From a virus, in the IMG/VR virus record IMGVR_UViG_3300029286_000149, positions 1-34,092 of that record: a stretch of 34,092 bases of DNA. The stretch is one strand, 5' to 3'. Below the pieces are notes generated by a model. That model saw nothing but the letters and a program-made list of their open reading frames with translations, did not search any database and was not told the origin of the DNA. Positions within the stretch are counted from its first letter, which is position 1, and each line of letters begins with the position of its first letter. The position numbers and the translations under genes are program-made. Shown in pieces: positions 20,948-31,500 of the stretch.

Positions 20948-21523
20948 ATGTCACTTTCCCTTACTTCCAGACTTGAAGCAGTTAACTCAATGCTTATGTC
21001 TATTGGGGAGGCTCCTATTAACCAGTTGGACGGACTTACGGTGGATGCCTCTATTGCCGAAGCTACTCTTGATGAGGTTAGCCGTGCGGTTCAATCTATT
21101 GGATGGCACTTCAACACAGAAAAAAATTTCCCCCTTTCTCGGTCTATTGATAACAAAATCCCACTTACTTCTGATATTGTTCGTGTCGATCTATCTGCTT
21201 ACGAATACATCAACATTGATGCGGTGCAACGCAACGGTTTTCTGTATGATCGAAAGAACCATACTTACACTTTTGACACTGATCTTAAAGCAGAGGTTGT
21301 CAGGTTGCTTGATTGGGATGACCTCCCTCAACCAGCCCGAAGTTACATCATGGTCAAAGCTACTCGTATGTTCCAAACACGGGTTGTTGGTAGCGATACC
21401 CTTGCTGGGCAACTAGCGGCTGATGAGCTTTCGTCTCTTGTGGTTTTCAAAGAGTTTGATGCTGACACAGCCGATCACACGGTTTTTGATAATTACAGTG
21501 TTGCTGAAGTTCTTGACCGCTAA
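20948..21523 (+). CDS. Tail tubular protein A, T7 gp11-like
   Basis: A 191-residue tail protein (T7 gp11 is 196 aa) that forms the ring between portal and nozzle. The opening SRLEAVNSMLMSIGEAPIN with DGLTVDASIAEATLDEVSRAVQSIGWHFNTEKNFP is typical of the family, as is KATRMFQTRVVGSDTLAGQL further on. It lies after the terminator hairpin, with a direct repeat GTCTTAAT (20923 and 20934) in the leader, which may be part of a new promoter. It is followed by the nozzle gene after 6 bases. Confidence 0.93.
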   Translation: MSLSLTSRLEAVNSMLMSIGEAPINQLDGLTVDASIAEATLDEVSRAVQSIGWHFNTEKNFPLSRSIDNKIPLTSDIVRVDLSAYEYINIDAVQRNGFLYDRKNHTYTFDTDLKAEVVRLLDWDDLPQPARSYIMVKATRMFQTRVVGSDTLAGQLAADELSSLVVFKEFDADTADHTVFDNYSVAEVLDR

Positions 21524-21529
21524 CTAAAT

Positions 21530-24511
21530 ATGTCCCTTCTCAACGTAAATGTTCCAAATCTTCTAAACGGTGTCAGCCAACAAGCAGACTCTTTGAGGTT
21601 TGCTACTCAAGGTGGAGAGCAGATTAACGGAATGAGTTCGATTGTCAGTGGTTTGACTAAACGTAATGGGGCTGAATTTGTGTGCCAACTTTCTAGAAAC
21701 AGTTTACGAAATCGAAACCCCTACGTTCACTTTATTAACAGAGACGAAAACGAAAAATACGTAGTTTTGTTCTACGGTGGACTTGAAAAACCTGTAACTT
21801 ATATCCAAGACTACGGTTTTATTCGTATTTTTGATTTACAAACAGGAAACGAGAAAAAAGTATACGGGCGTTTTGAGGATGGATCACTTATTGCATCCAA
21901 TACCCCAATATTGACTTACGGAACAAGTGCTGGAGCACCAGAACCCATTACTGGTGGAGATCAAGAAACAATAGGTTATTACGATGAGTCCTCATTTTAC
22001 ATCGGTGAAAACCCTAAAAAAAACCTTAAAGCATTTACTGTAGCTGACAGCACGTTTGTTTTAAATACCAGCAAAACTGTTAGAACAACCCCCGCAACCC
22101 GCCCAGCAACGCTTACTAACAAAACTGTCAATAGGTCTGGAACAACAGCAACCGTAAATTTAGGGGCTGGAGTTTCTAACTCTGTTGTAGAAATAGGTGA
22201 AGTAATTCAGGTTCTAGGGACTACAACCCTTGCTGGTAGTGTAACCGTTACTGGAAAACCTAATGGAACGAGCTTTACGTTTGATACTGTAGATGCTGGG
22301 CCAGTTACTTACACTAATAGTATTTCTTTTGAAAAAGGGGAACGTCTTGTTCCCTTTGATATGCCGCACACTTTGATTAGACAAGCTGACGGGTCTTTTC
22401 TTCTGGAGAGAAATTACTGGAACGCTAGAGGAGTTGGAACTAGATCGTCTAACCCAAACCCTTCATTTGTGGGTAAGACTCTTAACGACATATTCATGTA
22501 TCGTTCCCGTTTGGGTTTCCTTTCAGATGAAAATGTTATTTTGTCGGAAAACTCCCAATTTTACAATTTTTACAGGACAGAGTTAAGCACTTTGCTGGAC
22601 TCTGATCCTATTGATGTCTCTACCAGCCACAGTAAAATAACTATTCTTCATAATGCGGTTCCGTTCTCAGAACGTCTTGTTTTGTTCTCAGATGAAGCCC
22701 AGTTTTACATGACCGCTGTTGATATTCTCACACCTAAAACAGCTTCTATTCAACAAACCACTGAATTTTCAGTTGATAAAAACGCTAAACCTATTGTTGT
22801 TGGTAAAAACATCTTTTTTCCATTTAACAGGGGAAACTTTTCAGGGGTTATGGAATACTTCATTACCCAAGATACTTTAGAGTTTAACGGTATAGATGTT
22901 ACGTCTCCGATCCCAGCTTACATTAAAAATAAAATTACTAAAATTGTTTCGTCTAACAACGAACAAATAGTTGCTTTGATTACAGAAGATTCTGAAAACA
23001 CAATTTACGTTTACAAATATTTTACTACAGATGATCAGAAACTTCAAGCATCTTGGTCTAAATGGGAATTAGGATCTGTTAATGATAAAATTTTGGGAAT
23101 GGAATTTATAGATAATTATCTTTATTTAGTTGTCGATAAAACAAGTAATGAGGCGTTAGACATTAATCAAAACCAAGATATAGTTTTTCAAGAACAATCT
23201 ACAAATTTACTAAAAATCAATGTTCAAGATTTTTATTCAGATTCTAGTTCTGATTTTTTCGTTAAATTAGATAAAAAAATAGATGAATCTCAGTTGCTAA
23301 ACGCTTCTTACAATTCCTCTACAGACATCACAACCTTTACGCTTCCTTACTTGGAAGGAGGAACTTCTTTAGTAGTTGCTGAACGTGCTGAAACAGACAG
23401 AATCAGTTACGTATTTGATGCGTCACCACAAAACGATTCAGTTATTATTCCCTCTGGATGGGACGATTTTGGGGGAGATTACACCCTTTTATCAAGGGGA
23501 ACAGCTACCGTTCTTGAATCAGTGTTTTTTACGAGCAATCCTTTATCCCTAACTGGAAAAGGTTCTAAAAATCTGTATTCTAGTGGGACTAGTTTTGCTT
23601 CCGCAAAAGAAAATGGAATTGTTTGCTACATAGCTTCTTTTACCGGAAGGGAATCAACTAACCCAATTCCAGAAACAACTGTTCATTGGGTAGTAAGTCA
23701 ATATAAAGACAGTGATTTAATTCAATTTTACATTTCCAAACCGTATCCTGATTTTTCAGCTAGTTTATGGAACGATACTGATGACCCACTATTTAGCTCA
23801 TCTTCTACCTCTCTACCTCAAAGCCTTCCAACATATCCTTGGGAAGTTACTGAGTGGTATTCCAATATTATCAATAACTCTATACTAGATTACCCGTTTC
23901 TTAATTTAGTTAGTGGAGATGCTTATTTGACTGATCCAGTTAATAAAAAACTACACCCCCGTAGGAACCCTCAAACTACCGTTTCTCTCCCAGATACTAC
24001 AGTTGGTAAACTGTTTCCTGTTGAATCGGTGTCTTCAATAGCGATAAACAACCCGTATTGGAATAAAGATTTCGACTACACACAAATTCAAGTAAAAGGA
24101 AACCAGCTAAACAAACCACTTTGGTTTGGTGTCCCTTACGAATTTAAATATCAGTTTTCTAATCCATTCCTTCGTTTAGGGGGAGGAGGAGGTCAGAAAA
24201 CAGCCGTTTCGGACGGGCGTTTTCAAGTTAAAAACGGAAACCTGACTTTTAATGATACAGTAGCTTTCGATGTCGAAGTTACTGCTCCATTCCGTAACAA
24301 AAATGTTTACAAGTTCTCCAATTACACCCTTGGTCGTGGGGATTCAATTATTGATACCCTACCCATCAAAAGCGGAACCTTTCGTTTCCCCGTGTTAAGT
24401 CGGAACGACAAGGAACTAAAAGTTGAAATCGTAAACTCTACTCCATTCCCCTCATCCTTTATTTCAATAGATTGGGAAGCATTTTATTCTTCACGAGCCA
24501 GACGAGTTTAA
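21530..24511 (+). CDS. Tail tubular protein B (nozzle), T7 gp12-like
   Basis: A 993-residue nozzle protein of the short tail. The N-terminus is typical: NVPNLLNGVSQQADSLRFATQGGEQINGMSSIVSGLTKRNGAEF. The middle holds family segments such as DIFMYRSRLGFLSDENVILSEN and SFLLERNYWNARGVG. T7 gp12 is 794 aa, so there are about 200 extra residues, apparently in the second half (about residues 600-850), where Ser- and Asp-rich loops and repeated aromatic patches could form a receptor-facing insertion. The gene is AT-rich in its centre. The leader TAACTAAAT before ATG lacks an SD. Confidence 0.94.
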   Translation: MSLLNVNVPNLLNGVSQQADSLRFATQGGEQINGMSSIVSGLTKRNGAEFVCQLSRNSLRNRNPYVHFINRDENEKYVVLFYGGLEKPVTYIQDYGFIRIFDLQTGNEKKVYGRFEDGSLIASNTPILTYGTSAGAPEPITGGDQETIGYYDESSFYIGENPKKNLKAFTVADSTFVLNTSKTVRTTPATRPATLTNKTVNRSGTTATVNLGAGVSNSVVEIGEVIQVLGTTTLAGSVTVTGKPNGTSFTFDTVDAGPVTYTNSISFEKGERLVPFDMPHTLIRQADGSFLLERNYWNARGVGTRSSNPNPSFVGKTLNDIFMYRSRLGFLSDENVILSENSQFYNFYRTELSTLLDSDPIDVSTSHSKITILHNAVPFSERLVLFSDEAQFYMTAVDILTPKTASIQQTTEFSVDKNAKPIVVGKNIFFPFNRGNFSGVMEYFITQDTLEFNGIDVTSPIPAYIKNKITKIVSSNNEQIVALITEDSENTIYVYKYFTTDDQKLQASWSKWELGSVNDKILGMEFIDNYLYLVVDKTSNEALDINQNQDIVFQEQSTNLLKINVQDFYSDSSSDFFVKLDKKIDESQLLNASYNSSTDITTFTLPYLEGGTSLVVAERAETDRISYVFDASPQNDSVIIPSGWDDFGGDYTLLSRGTATVLESVFFTSNPLSLTGKGSKNLYSSGTSFASAKENGIVCYIASFTGRESTNPIPETTVHWVVSQYKDSDLIQFYISKPYPDFSASLWNDTDDPLFSSSSTSLPQSLPTYPWEVTEWYSNIINNSILDYPFLNLVSGDAYLTDPVNKKLHPRRNPQTTVSLPDTTVGKLFPVESVSSIAINNPYWNKDFDYTQIQVKGNQLNKPLWFGVPYEFKYQFSNPFLRLGGGGGQKTAVSDGRFQVKNGNLTFNDTVAFDVEVTAPFRNKNVYKFSNYTLGRGDSIIDTLPIKSGTFRFPVLSRNDKELKVEIVNSTPFPSSFISIDWEAFYSSRARRV

Positions 24512-24996
24512 TGAAACTGAGCTACAATACCTGTAAAATCCGTAAAGCCACCCTTGAAGACACCGATTACCTCGGCCCTAAGCTCCGTCCTGAAGACCTC
24601 CTTGAAATTGAGAGTTTTCGTCCTAACAGTGACCCAGCAGAAGCCCTAGTAGCGGGTGTTGAGGCTTGCGGGGAACAGTGTTGGACAGTTACGTGTCTAA
24701 AAAACAAGCCTATCCTCATGTTCGGGGTAGCTCCGGTTATCCCAGAACAGTTTGGAAGTATCTGGCTCCTTGGAACCCCACGAATCAAAGAAATCCAATG
24801 GGAGTTTCTGCGTAATTGTCGAACAATCCTTGATGAACTCCACAAAGGCTTCCCAATTCTCGGTAATTACGTATCCCTAAACAACCGTGTTCACGTTAAA
24901 TGGTTGAAATTTATGGAATTTAAGTTTATCAATAGGCTGGACAACTTTGGAAGTTTAGGGTTGTCTTTTTACGAATTTATCCATATTAAAAACTAA
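24511..24996 (+). CDS. Internal virion protein, T7 gp13-like (GNAT-like fold)
   Basis: A 161-residue protein whose ATG shares its A with the nozzle stop (TAATG); an upstream ATG at 24472 would lie inside the nozzle gene. The segments KIRKATLEDTDYLGPKL, AGVEACGEQCWTVTCLKNKPILMFGVAP and VHVKWLKFMEFKFI line up with the acetyltransferase-like T7 gp13 (CGDQCWFVT; HIRFLKTIGA). T7 gp13 is 138 aa and is needed for internal core assembly. Acetyltransferase activity is not expected. Confidence 0.85.
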   Translation: MKLSYNTCKIRKATLEDTDYLGPKLRPEDLLEIESFRPNSDPAEALVAGVEACGEQCWTVTCLKNKPILMFGVAPVIPEQFGSIWLLGTPRIKEIQWEFLRNCRTILDELHKGFPILGNYVSLNNRVHVKWLKFMEFKFINRLDNFGSLGLSFYEFIHIKN

Positions 24997-25002
24997 CTAA
25001 GT

Positions 25003-25773
25003 ATGTGTGAACCTACAACTATTGCTATTACGTCCGCAGTTTTGACTGTAGCCGCTACAGCCGCTAGTTCGTATATGCAGTATCAGGCTCAAAACCAAGC
25101 TGCCTCTGCTGCCCAACAACAGGCTAACTACATGACTCAGTTGGAAATCCAGCGTATGAACGCTGAAACTCTCCAAATGCAGGTGGTTTACAACCAACAG
25201 GAAGAAGCTCAACTTCTTGCTATGCGTAATTTGTCGGAGGATTCTATGAGAGCTTTGACGCTTTCTGATAAGCAGTTTGAAAGACAGCTAGACGCTATGG
25301 ATGTCGAATACAACAAAGTTGCTCGCCAAACCAAGGAAGGAGCCGCTTCAGCCCTTGTTCGTGCGTCTGAATCAGGTGTAGGTGGCCTTTCCGTTGGGGC
25401 TTTGTTGGCTGATTACACTACCCAAGAATATGATGCTCGTCTCACACTGGATAAACAATCCGGTTATCTTCTTGAGGACTTCACTTTCCGTAACCAAGAC
25501 ATTAAGACCACTCTTGACCGTGCTAAAGAGAGCTACACAATCCAGAGCCGTAACGATATGGGAGCACTTGCGCGGGGTCTTTACTCTACTGAGCTACAAT
25601 CTTCTTTTAACCTCGCTCAAATCAACGATCCTTCCCGTATGCCTACTGGTGGAAGTCTTCTTGCTGCGGGACTACAAACAGCTGGTGGGGTTTCTGAAGG
25701 GCTTAACACACTTACTTACGCTGGTGTATTTAAACCCAGTAGTCCTAGAGTTCCAACCGGAACCCTTGCATAA
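25003..25773 (+). CDS. Internal virion protein B, T7 gp14-like
   Basis: A 256-residue core protein that, in T7, is ejected and forms a channel in the outer membrane. It starts MCEPTTIAITSAVLTVAATAAS, a hydrophobic helix as in T7 gp14, then Gln- and Ala-rich helices (MQYQAQNQAASAAQQQAN), and ends in a Gly- and Pro-containing tail. T7 gp14 is 196 aa. Its place between the gp13-like and gp15-like genes supports the call. The leader TAACTAACTAAGT has no SD. Confidence 0.88.
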   Translation: MCEPTTIAITSAVLTVAATAASSYMQYQAQNQAASAAQQQANYMTQLEIQRMNAETLQMQVVYNQQEEAQLLAMRNLSEDSMRALTLSDKQFERQLDAMDVEYNKVARQTKEGAASALVRASESGVGGLSVGALLADYTTQEYDARLTLDKQSGYLLEDFTFRNQDIKTTLDRAKESYTIQSRNDMGALARGLYSTELQSSFNLAQINDPSRMPTGGSLLAAGLQTAGGVSEGLNTLTYAGVFKPSSPRVPTGTLA

Positions 25774-25779
25774 CAAATT

Positions 25780-28563
25780 ATGGCTATTCAAAATCAAATC
25801 ACACCACGTAAGGAAGTAGGTCGGGCTGTAGATTATCTATCACCATCCACCCAAATTCAAGTTGGTGGAGGGCCGCAATCCTTTTCTGTTAGTGCTTCTA
25901 AGTCTGTAACCATGCCTACCCCGTATGTAGGAAGGGCTGCTAAAAATACAGAACTTATTGAGCTTGCTGAATCCCTTGGGATGTTCAACAAACAGATCAA
26001 TGCACTTTCCTATGTAGTAACTAACAAGGCTGAAGAACAAGCCGAACAACAGGGTAAAGAAGATGCCGTAGCTAACACTGAATTGGCTCGTGAAATATTC
26101 AAACGAAACATGGATCAAGCCACAAAAGATGGTCTTTTTCCTAAAAATGCTCACCCCGCATACCGACTTGCTTACACTGAGACAGCAGCTAAAGCTATTG
26201 TAGCCGAAGATTTACCAGCATACTTGGAAGAAAATTTAAACTACTTGGCTAGTGCTGCCAACATGGAACCTGTCGGCCCTACAGTTAGAAATGCTGTAAA
26301 TAAACGTATGGCTGAGATGTTCACTGACCCTTCCGCACGTAGGGCTGCTATGGAGTCTGCTATACCTTACGGTATTAGGTTTGAGGAGCAAATGCGTAAC
26401 AAACGAGAAACTAATTTTATTCAAAAAAGCCAAGAAGTATATTCCCAAAACGTAATGGGACTAACTGCTAATTTGGCGTTGAACAATGATGAGGACGATC
26501 AAACACAGCAAATGGTAAGTCTCGATCAACTAACTCAGTTGCAACGCAATTACGATCAACGTATGGCACATCCCGATTTCCAGAAAACAGGGTCTAGGGA
26601 TTTTGCTAATGAAGTATCTGCTGGTGTTATTTCTCAAGTTAGAGACGGGAAAGTAAACCCCACAGATGGTATTGATACTATTAACAAAATTAGAGATTCC
26701 ATCAAAAGCGGAACTGGGCCGATTGCTGGTATAAGCGAAGTTGCCGATGTGTTTAACAACGCTCAAGCTACTTTGATGGGTTTGGCTTCAAGTCAATCTT
26801 CTGCCTTGTTAAGTCTGGAAAAAGCTAAACAAGAAGACCTTTCTACACAGGTAAGAGACTACGTTCAAACATCTTTACAGGAAGGTAATGTATTAGACGT
26901 AGCTACAGACTCAAAATTTTTTACAACTGTTTCTCAAATGTATGATGCTCTAGGTATGCCTTTTAATCGTGATGAAGCTCGTGCTTTGCGAACAGAAGCT
27001 ATGGACGAATTAGCTAACTACAACAAACAAGAGCTTGAGTTAGGGGAAGAAATGAACAGGTTAATCGTTACTGACCCAAAACAAGCCCTGGCTTATATTA
27101 ATGCCATGCCTTCACTTCCAAAAGCCACTAGAGACAGCTACAAAGAACAAGCTACTCAACGCATCAATGTTGTTGGTGATTTAGATAAAATTGGTGGATT
27201 TAACTCTAAAAAAGGGGATTTGGATAAACTGGCTAAAGATTTGATGGGTATTCCTGATGGTATGAGTATTACTCTACTTTCGTCGGAAGACATGAAAAGT
27301 CTAATGGAAGACGATAATGAAGTATCTCCCGAAACTCTTATTCAAGTTCAAGAACTCATGGCTTATGGGGAAAACGAGTTTCGTCAGTTGGCTACCGATA
27401 AACTATTAGACGAACTACGGATCGACCCAACGCTAAAAGACCCTGAACGTGAAAATGAATACACCACCACCGTTACTAAAGTTATTAATGACGCTAAAGT
27501 AGAGACTTCTAAGCGTATGAACGAGAGAAAAAACGCTATTAAAACTAAAGTTGAGCAAGAAGAAAAAGCCAAGACTGATCAATTTGGGAAAGGTGGGAGA
27601 GTTGTTAGTAAGGCTGATCAAATTTTTAAGTCTTTCAATGAAGGTCAAATCAATTCTGCTGATTTTCAGCTTGGAGTTCACAATTTAAAACAGGACGTTA
27701 AAACCCTAGCTAGGGATGTTATAGCTGCACCGGAAAACGAAAAAGGCCCGTTGACTGAAGCGTTTTTCAATCTACTGACAAAAACAGGTATTGGAATTGA
27801 TGCCGTTCTGACTGGTGAAAAGATGGGTGTTAAAATCCCAACAGAACGCATTGATTGGTTTCGTCAACCCCTGTATGAAAGCAGGGAAGAATTTGAAGAC
27901 ATAAGACAGGAACAGAAAAATTCCATTATGCAGGGAGGTAGCGGAGGTAGTCTTGTGGACTTTGTTATCCGTGAGGAAGCTGGGCCAGACGGAAAATCGT
28001 TTTATTCAACCCCCACACCTGACCACAAACAAAATAGTATTGGTTACGGAACCGAAGCTAGGGGGCCAAATGACCGAGTAACCCCAGTGGAAGCCAGACG
28101 TAGGCTTGAAGAAGCTTTAGGAATAAGAGCAATAGCGATTGATTCAGCCCTAGACAAAGTTGGACTTATTTTAAGTGAAAACGAACGTAACGCTTTGATT
28201 TCTTTCCACTTTAACACTGGTAAGGGTGAGCAAGTTATCCTTAACTCTGGTGGGGACAAAGCACTTATCAGAAGCGCACTATCACCAATTAACTCTAGCG
28301 GAACAAATAAAGGTCAATATGTCCACGTAACACGAACTCCCGATGGAAGACTCCTTTCAGTTCCTAAAGTCCTGTCGGGTTTGGTTGATCGTCGTCAAAG
28401 AGAACTTGACTTGTTTGACGGTAAATCCTATCAAGCACCCGCAACTAAAACAAAATACATTCAATTACTTGAGCAGCTAGGAATCGAACCTAATTCAGAA
28501 AAAGAAAAACTCTTTGTTAAAACTCAAGTAAAATTGATTGATAAACTTAACTTTAAGCCTTAA
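25780..28563 (+). CDS. Internal virion protein, gp15-type, with C-terminal GH24 lysozyme domain
   Basis: A 927-residue core protein in the T7 gp15 position (747 aa in T7). Residues 1-720 are long polar helices (for example KAEEQAEQQGKEDAVANTELAREIFKR, in part) with no known enzyme. Residues about 725-885 form a T4-lysozyme-like (GH24) muramidase: FVIREEAG with E733 as the likely acid, D748, then NSIGYGTEA in place of the usual TIGYG (Ser753 for Thr), VTPVEARRRLEEAL, NALISFHFNTGKG, and GLVDRRQRELDLFDG. This would cut peptidoglycan during DNA entry. In T7 the wall-cutting domain is a transglycosylase on gp16 instead. The stop and the next ATG overlap (TAATG). Confidence 0.88.
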   Translation: MAIQNQITPRKEVGRAVDYLSPSTQIQVGGGPQSFSVSASKSVTMPTPYVGRAAKNTELIELAESLGMFNKQINALSYVVTNKAEEQAEQQGKEDAVANTELAREIFKRNMDQATKDGLFPKNAHPAYRLAYTETAAKAIVAEDLPAYLEENLNYLASAANMEPVGPTVRNAVNKRMAEMFTDPSARRAAMESAIPYGIRFEEQMRNKRETNFIQKSQEVYSQNVMGLTANLALNNDEDDQTQQMVSLDQLTQLQRNYDQRMAHPDFQKTGSRDFANEVSAGVISQVRDGKVNPTDGIDTINKIRDSIKSGTGPIAGISEVADVFNNAQATLMGLASSQSSALLSLEKAKQEDLSTQVRDYVQTSLQEGNVLDVATDSKFFTTVSQMYDALGMPFNRDEARALRTEAMDELANYNKQELELGEEMNRLIVTDPKQALAYINAMPSLPKATRDSYKEQATQRINVVGDLDKIGGFNSKKGDLDKLAKDLMGIPDGMSITLLSSEDMKSLMEDDNEVSPETLIQVQELMAYGENEFRQLATDKLLDELRIDPTLKDPERENEYTTTVTKVINDAKVETSKRMNERKNAIKTKVEQEEKAKTDQFGKGGRVVSKADQIFKSFNEGQINSADFQLGVHNLKQDVKTLARDVIAAPENEKGPLTEAFFNLLTKTGIGIDAVLTGEKMGVKIPTERIDWFRQPLYESREEFEDIRQEQKNSIMQGGSGGSLVDFVIREEAGPDGKSFYSTPTPDHKQNSIGYGTEARGPNDRVTPVEARRRLEEALGIRAIAIDSALDKVGLILSENERNALISFHFNTGKGEQVILNSGGDKALIRSALSPINSSGTNKGQYVHVTRTPDGRLLSVPKVLSGLVDRRQRELDLFDGKSYQAPATKTKYIQLLEQLGIEPNSEKEKLFVKTQVKLIDKLNFKP

Positions 28564-31500
28564 TGAATCCTACTCCTACCATTCTTGATAACGCTGAAAG
28601 TCTTGATGACATCCTAAATAACGACATTGCTGCGACTACCGCTACTAAAGAGATGCTTGATGCTGCTTTGGCGGCAGAAGAAGGTAGGGAATACGTCCCA
28701 CCAAATCCCCAGCCCACCCCAACCCCCACCCCAACCCCAACTCCCGAACCCACCCCTGCTGAATTCGCAACGGCAGCACAGGCTTACGAGGAAATAAACA
28801 CGGATTTGGGAATTTCTGTTGGGGGTGAACAACCCGCACCTAGTGATAAATCAGCTTTGGAAGAAACTAAGGACTCGGCTATGGCTTTTGCAGCAAACGC
28901 CGCTAACACAGTTGCCCCAACTACGGCTGCTATGGCTGCTTTCCCTTATGGTATGACTGGTGGTGCTGCTATTGGTGGCCCTGCTGCTCCGGTTACAGGT
29001 ATTATTGGTGGTTTAGGTGCTGCTGGTCTTGCTTATTGGGCTACTTCTGCGGCTCAAGAAGCGGCTCTTGAGACTGTTGCTCCAGAATCTTACGCTAATT
29101 TCAAACAATACCTAGAAACGGCTAAAGAAGAATACCCTGTATCGTCTTTTCTTGGAGAAACGATGGGTGGTCAACGTGGGGTGATGAAAATGAGCATTTC
29201 GGGTGTCAAAGAAGCTATGTCTTTTGGCCGTCAGTTGATGGGACGGGGATTCAGTCGGGAAGAATTACTCACAAAATCTAACCAGTATCGAATGGACAAC
29301 TTCATCAATGTTGTCTTTGGTGCGGGAACTGAAATGGCTGCTGAAGCTGCCCGTCAATTCACAGAAGAAGGTAAGATTGACCTCCCACTTCTCGGCATGG
29401 CTACGGTTGTGGGGGCAACAATGAACAAACCTACCGCTTTGGGTAGTAAATTGACCAATGCTTTGCCGTTTAAGCCTGATTTCAGTAAAGGTGTTGACCC
29501 CACTATTAACAAAACGGACGAAGAACTTGCTCAAGAAGTTCTTGATAAAATGGCCGGTAAAGAGCAGCCACCACCACCTGAAGCTGAAGCCCCTCCGGTA
29601 AGGCAATCTCAAATAGATCACCCTAAAACACAGGTTGAACGTCTCCACGAGGCTTCAGATATGTCTGTTGACGGTCTTAAAACTGGTGGATTTGCTGCTA
29701 AAACAGATAAATACGGTATTTCTGAGTGGACAAAAACCGAAACTTATTCTGATGGGGAAACAGCTTCTACACGGAAATTTTCGCATCCTAACTTCCCCGA
29801 CAAAGTTTTTAAGTCCAAAAACAGTCTGATTAAAGCCCTTAAAATTAGGAAAGAAGCCAAGAAAAACAACACTTGGGATGCTCCGATTGAGGCTACTCCG
29901 GTTTCTGTAGAAGTTACCCCCAGACCTCTTACCAAAGAACAAGAGAAACAGGCTGCTATTGCTGCTGGACAACTGAGCGATTTTGCTAAACACTTGGCAA
30001 ACAACATTGCAAACCCACTAGAGGCTACTGTTCCCCCCAGAACCCTTAATGGGGAGGTTCTGAACTCGGTAATCACACGCGAACCTGAAGAAGCCATTAT
30101 CGCTTTGGCTCAAACCCTTAAAACGGAGCTTCACAAAGCCAAAGGCAACCCGCTTACCCTTCAACAACGGTTGGCTGATGCTAAAGAGTGGCTGGAAAGT
30201 AACGGATTTGGTGATCGGGTTAACATGATGCAGAAAAACGTCAAAGCCCAAGAAGAACTGCAATATCAAATCCTTGCTGCCCGTGCTGTTACCGAAAGAG
30301 CTACACAATATCTCCAACAAACCCTTAACAAGTGGAGAGTAACCAAAGACCCTCGTGACTTGGCTGAAGCTGTTGTAGCTATGCAGGACGTTAAGAAAGT
30401 TCTCATGCCCTTGGAAGCAGCTAGAACTAACTGGGGAAGAATGGGACACGCTTTTAGAACTATGGGGCCAGAAGTCCGTAGCCTATCTACAGTTGATTTC
30501 ATGCTCAAAAGCTCTGGTATTGAGGTTGGAACGCTTGATGAACAGACTGCAACAAACCTTGCTGAAAACATGGCAAGAGCTTTGGACTCAGGGGATTATG
30601 GAAACATCAAGAGAGCTTTGAATTACTCACTAGAAGAAAAGATTCTTGGAGCAATTAACGAAACGATGTCGGGTTCTGTTATGAGTTCCACTTTTACAAC
30701 TGCCGTAACTGCTGTTGGTGGTCTTGGTGAAGCACTTGTTTTTGCCCCAGTTAACGGAACTGTGGGAGGTTTGGTAAGACTTGCTGCTACTATGGCAGAA
30801 AAAGGTAAAAGCGAGGAAACAAAACGAGCCGCTATTGAGCTAAAAAACATCTTAAAATATCATTTTATGGTGTTTGAACGCTTTAAAACAAACCTAAGAG
30901 TCGGCTGGGAAGCGTTTAAGAATGCTGAACCTCAGTTTGGAGCAAAAACATCACAGCTAATGGATGTCAAAATGGGGGCAACTCCGGCACAACGAGGGCA
31001 ACGTGTTTCAGACGAAACAAAAGGTTTTAGTGCTGCGGCTGCTAGATTGTTTTACAAAGGTTTTGAAAAAAGTGGCAATATTGGTTTTGTTAATCGGGCA
31101 ACAAGTCGGATAACTTCCGAAAGTTTGGGTATTGATCCAAACAAGCATCCTATGGCTGCTGTGCTTATGGATATTTATGCTGAGATTATCAGTTTTGTCC
31201 ACAGACCAATGTTGATGGCAGATGAGATGATTAAAAGCAGCAACGCTTATGCTCACGCAAAAATCAAAGCCCTTACTGAAGGTGAGATGAAAGGATTGAA
31301 GGGGCCAGAGCTTAAAAAGTATGTGCAAGAAACGATGGATACCCTGTTTGACATGAACAATAAGCTCTATACGAAACAGCGTGTCATTGATGAAGTTAAA
31401 GCGGAACTTCTTAAAGAAGGTTTGAAAACAGATGACCCTGCTTTTTATGCTGAAATGGTTAAGCGTAGTGAAGCTCGTTATAGTTCCGATTTAGGGGCGA

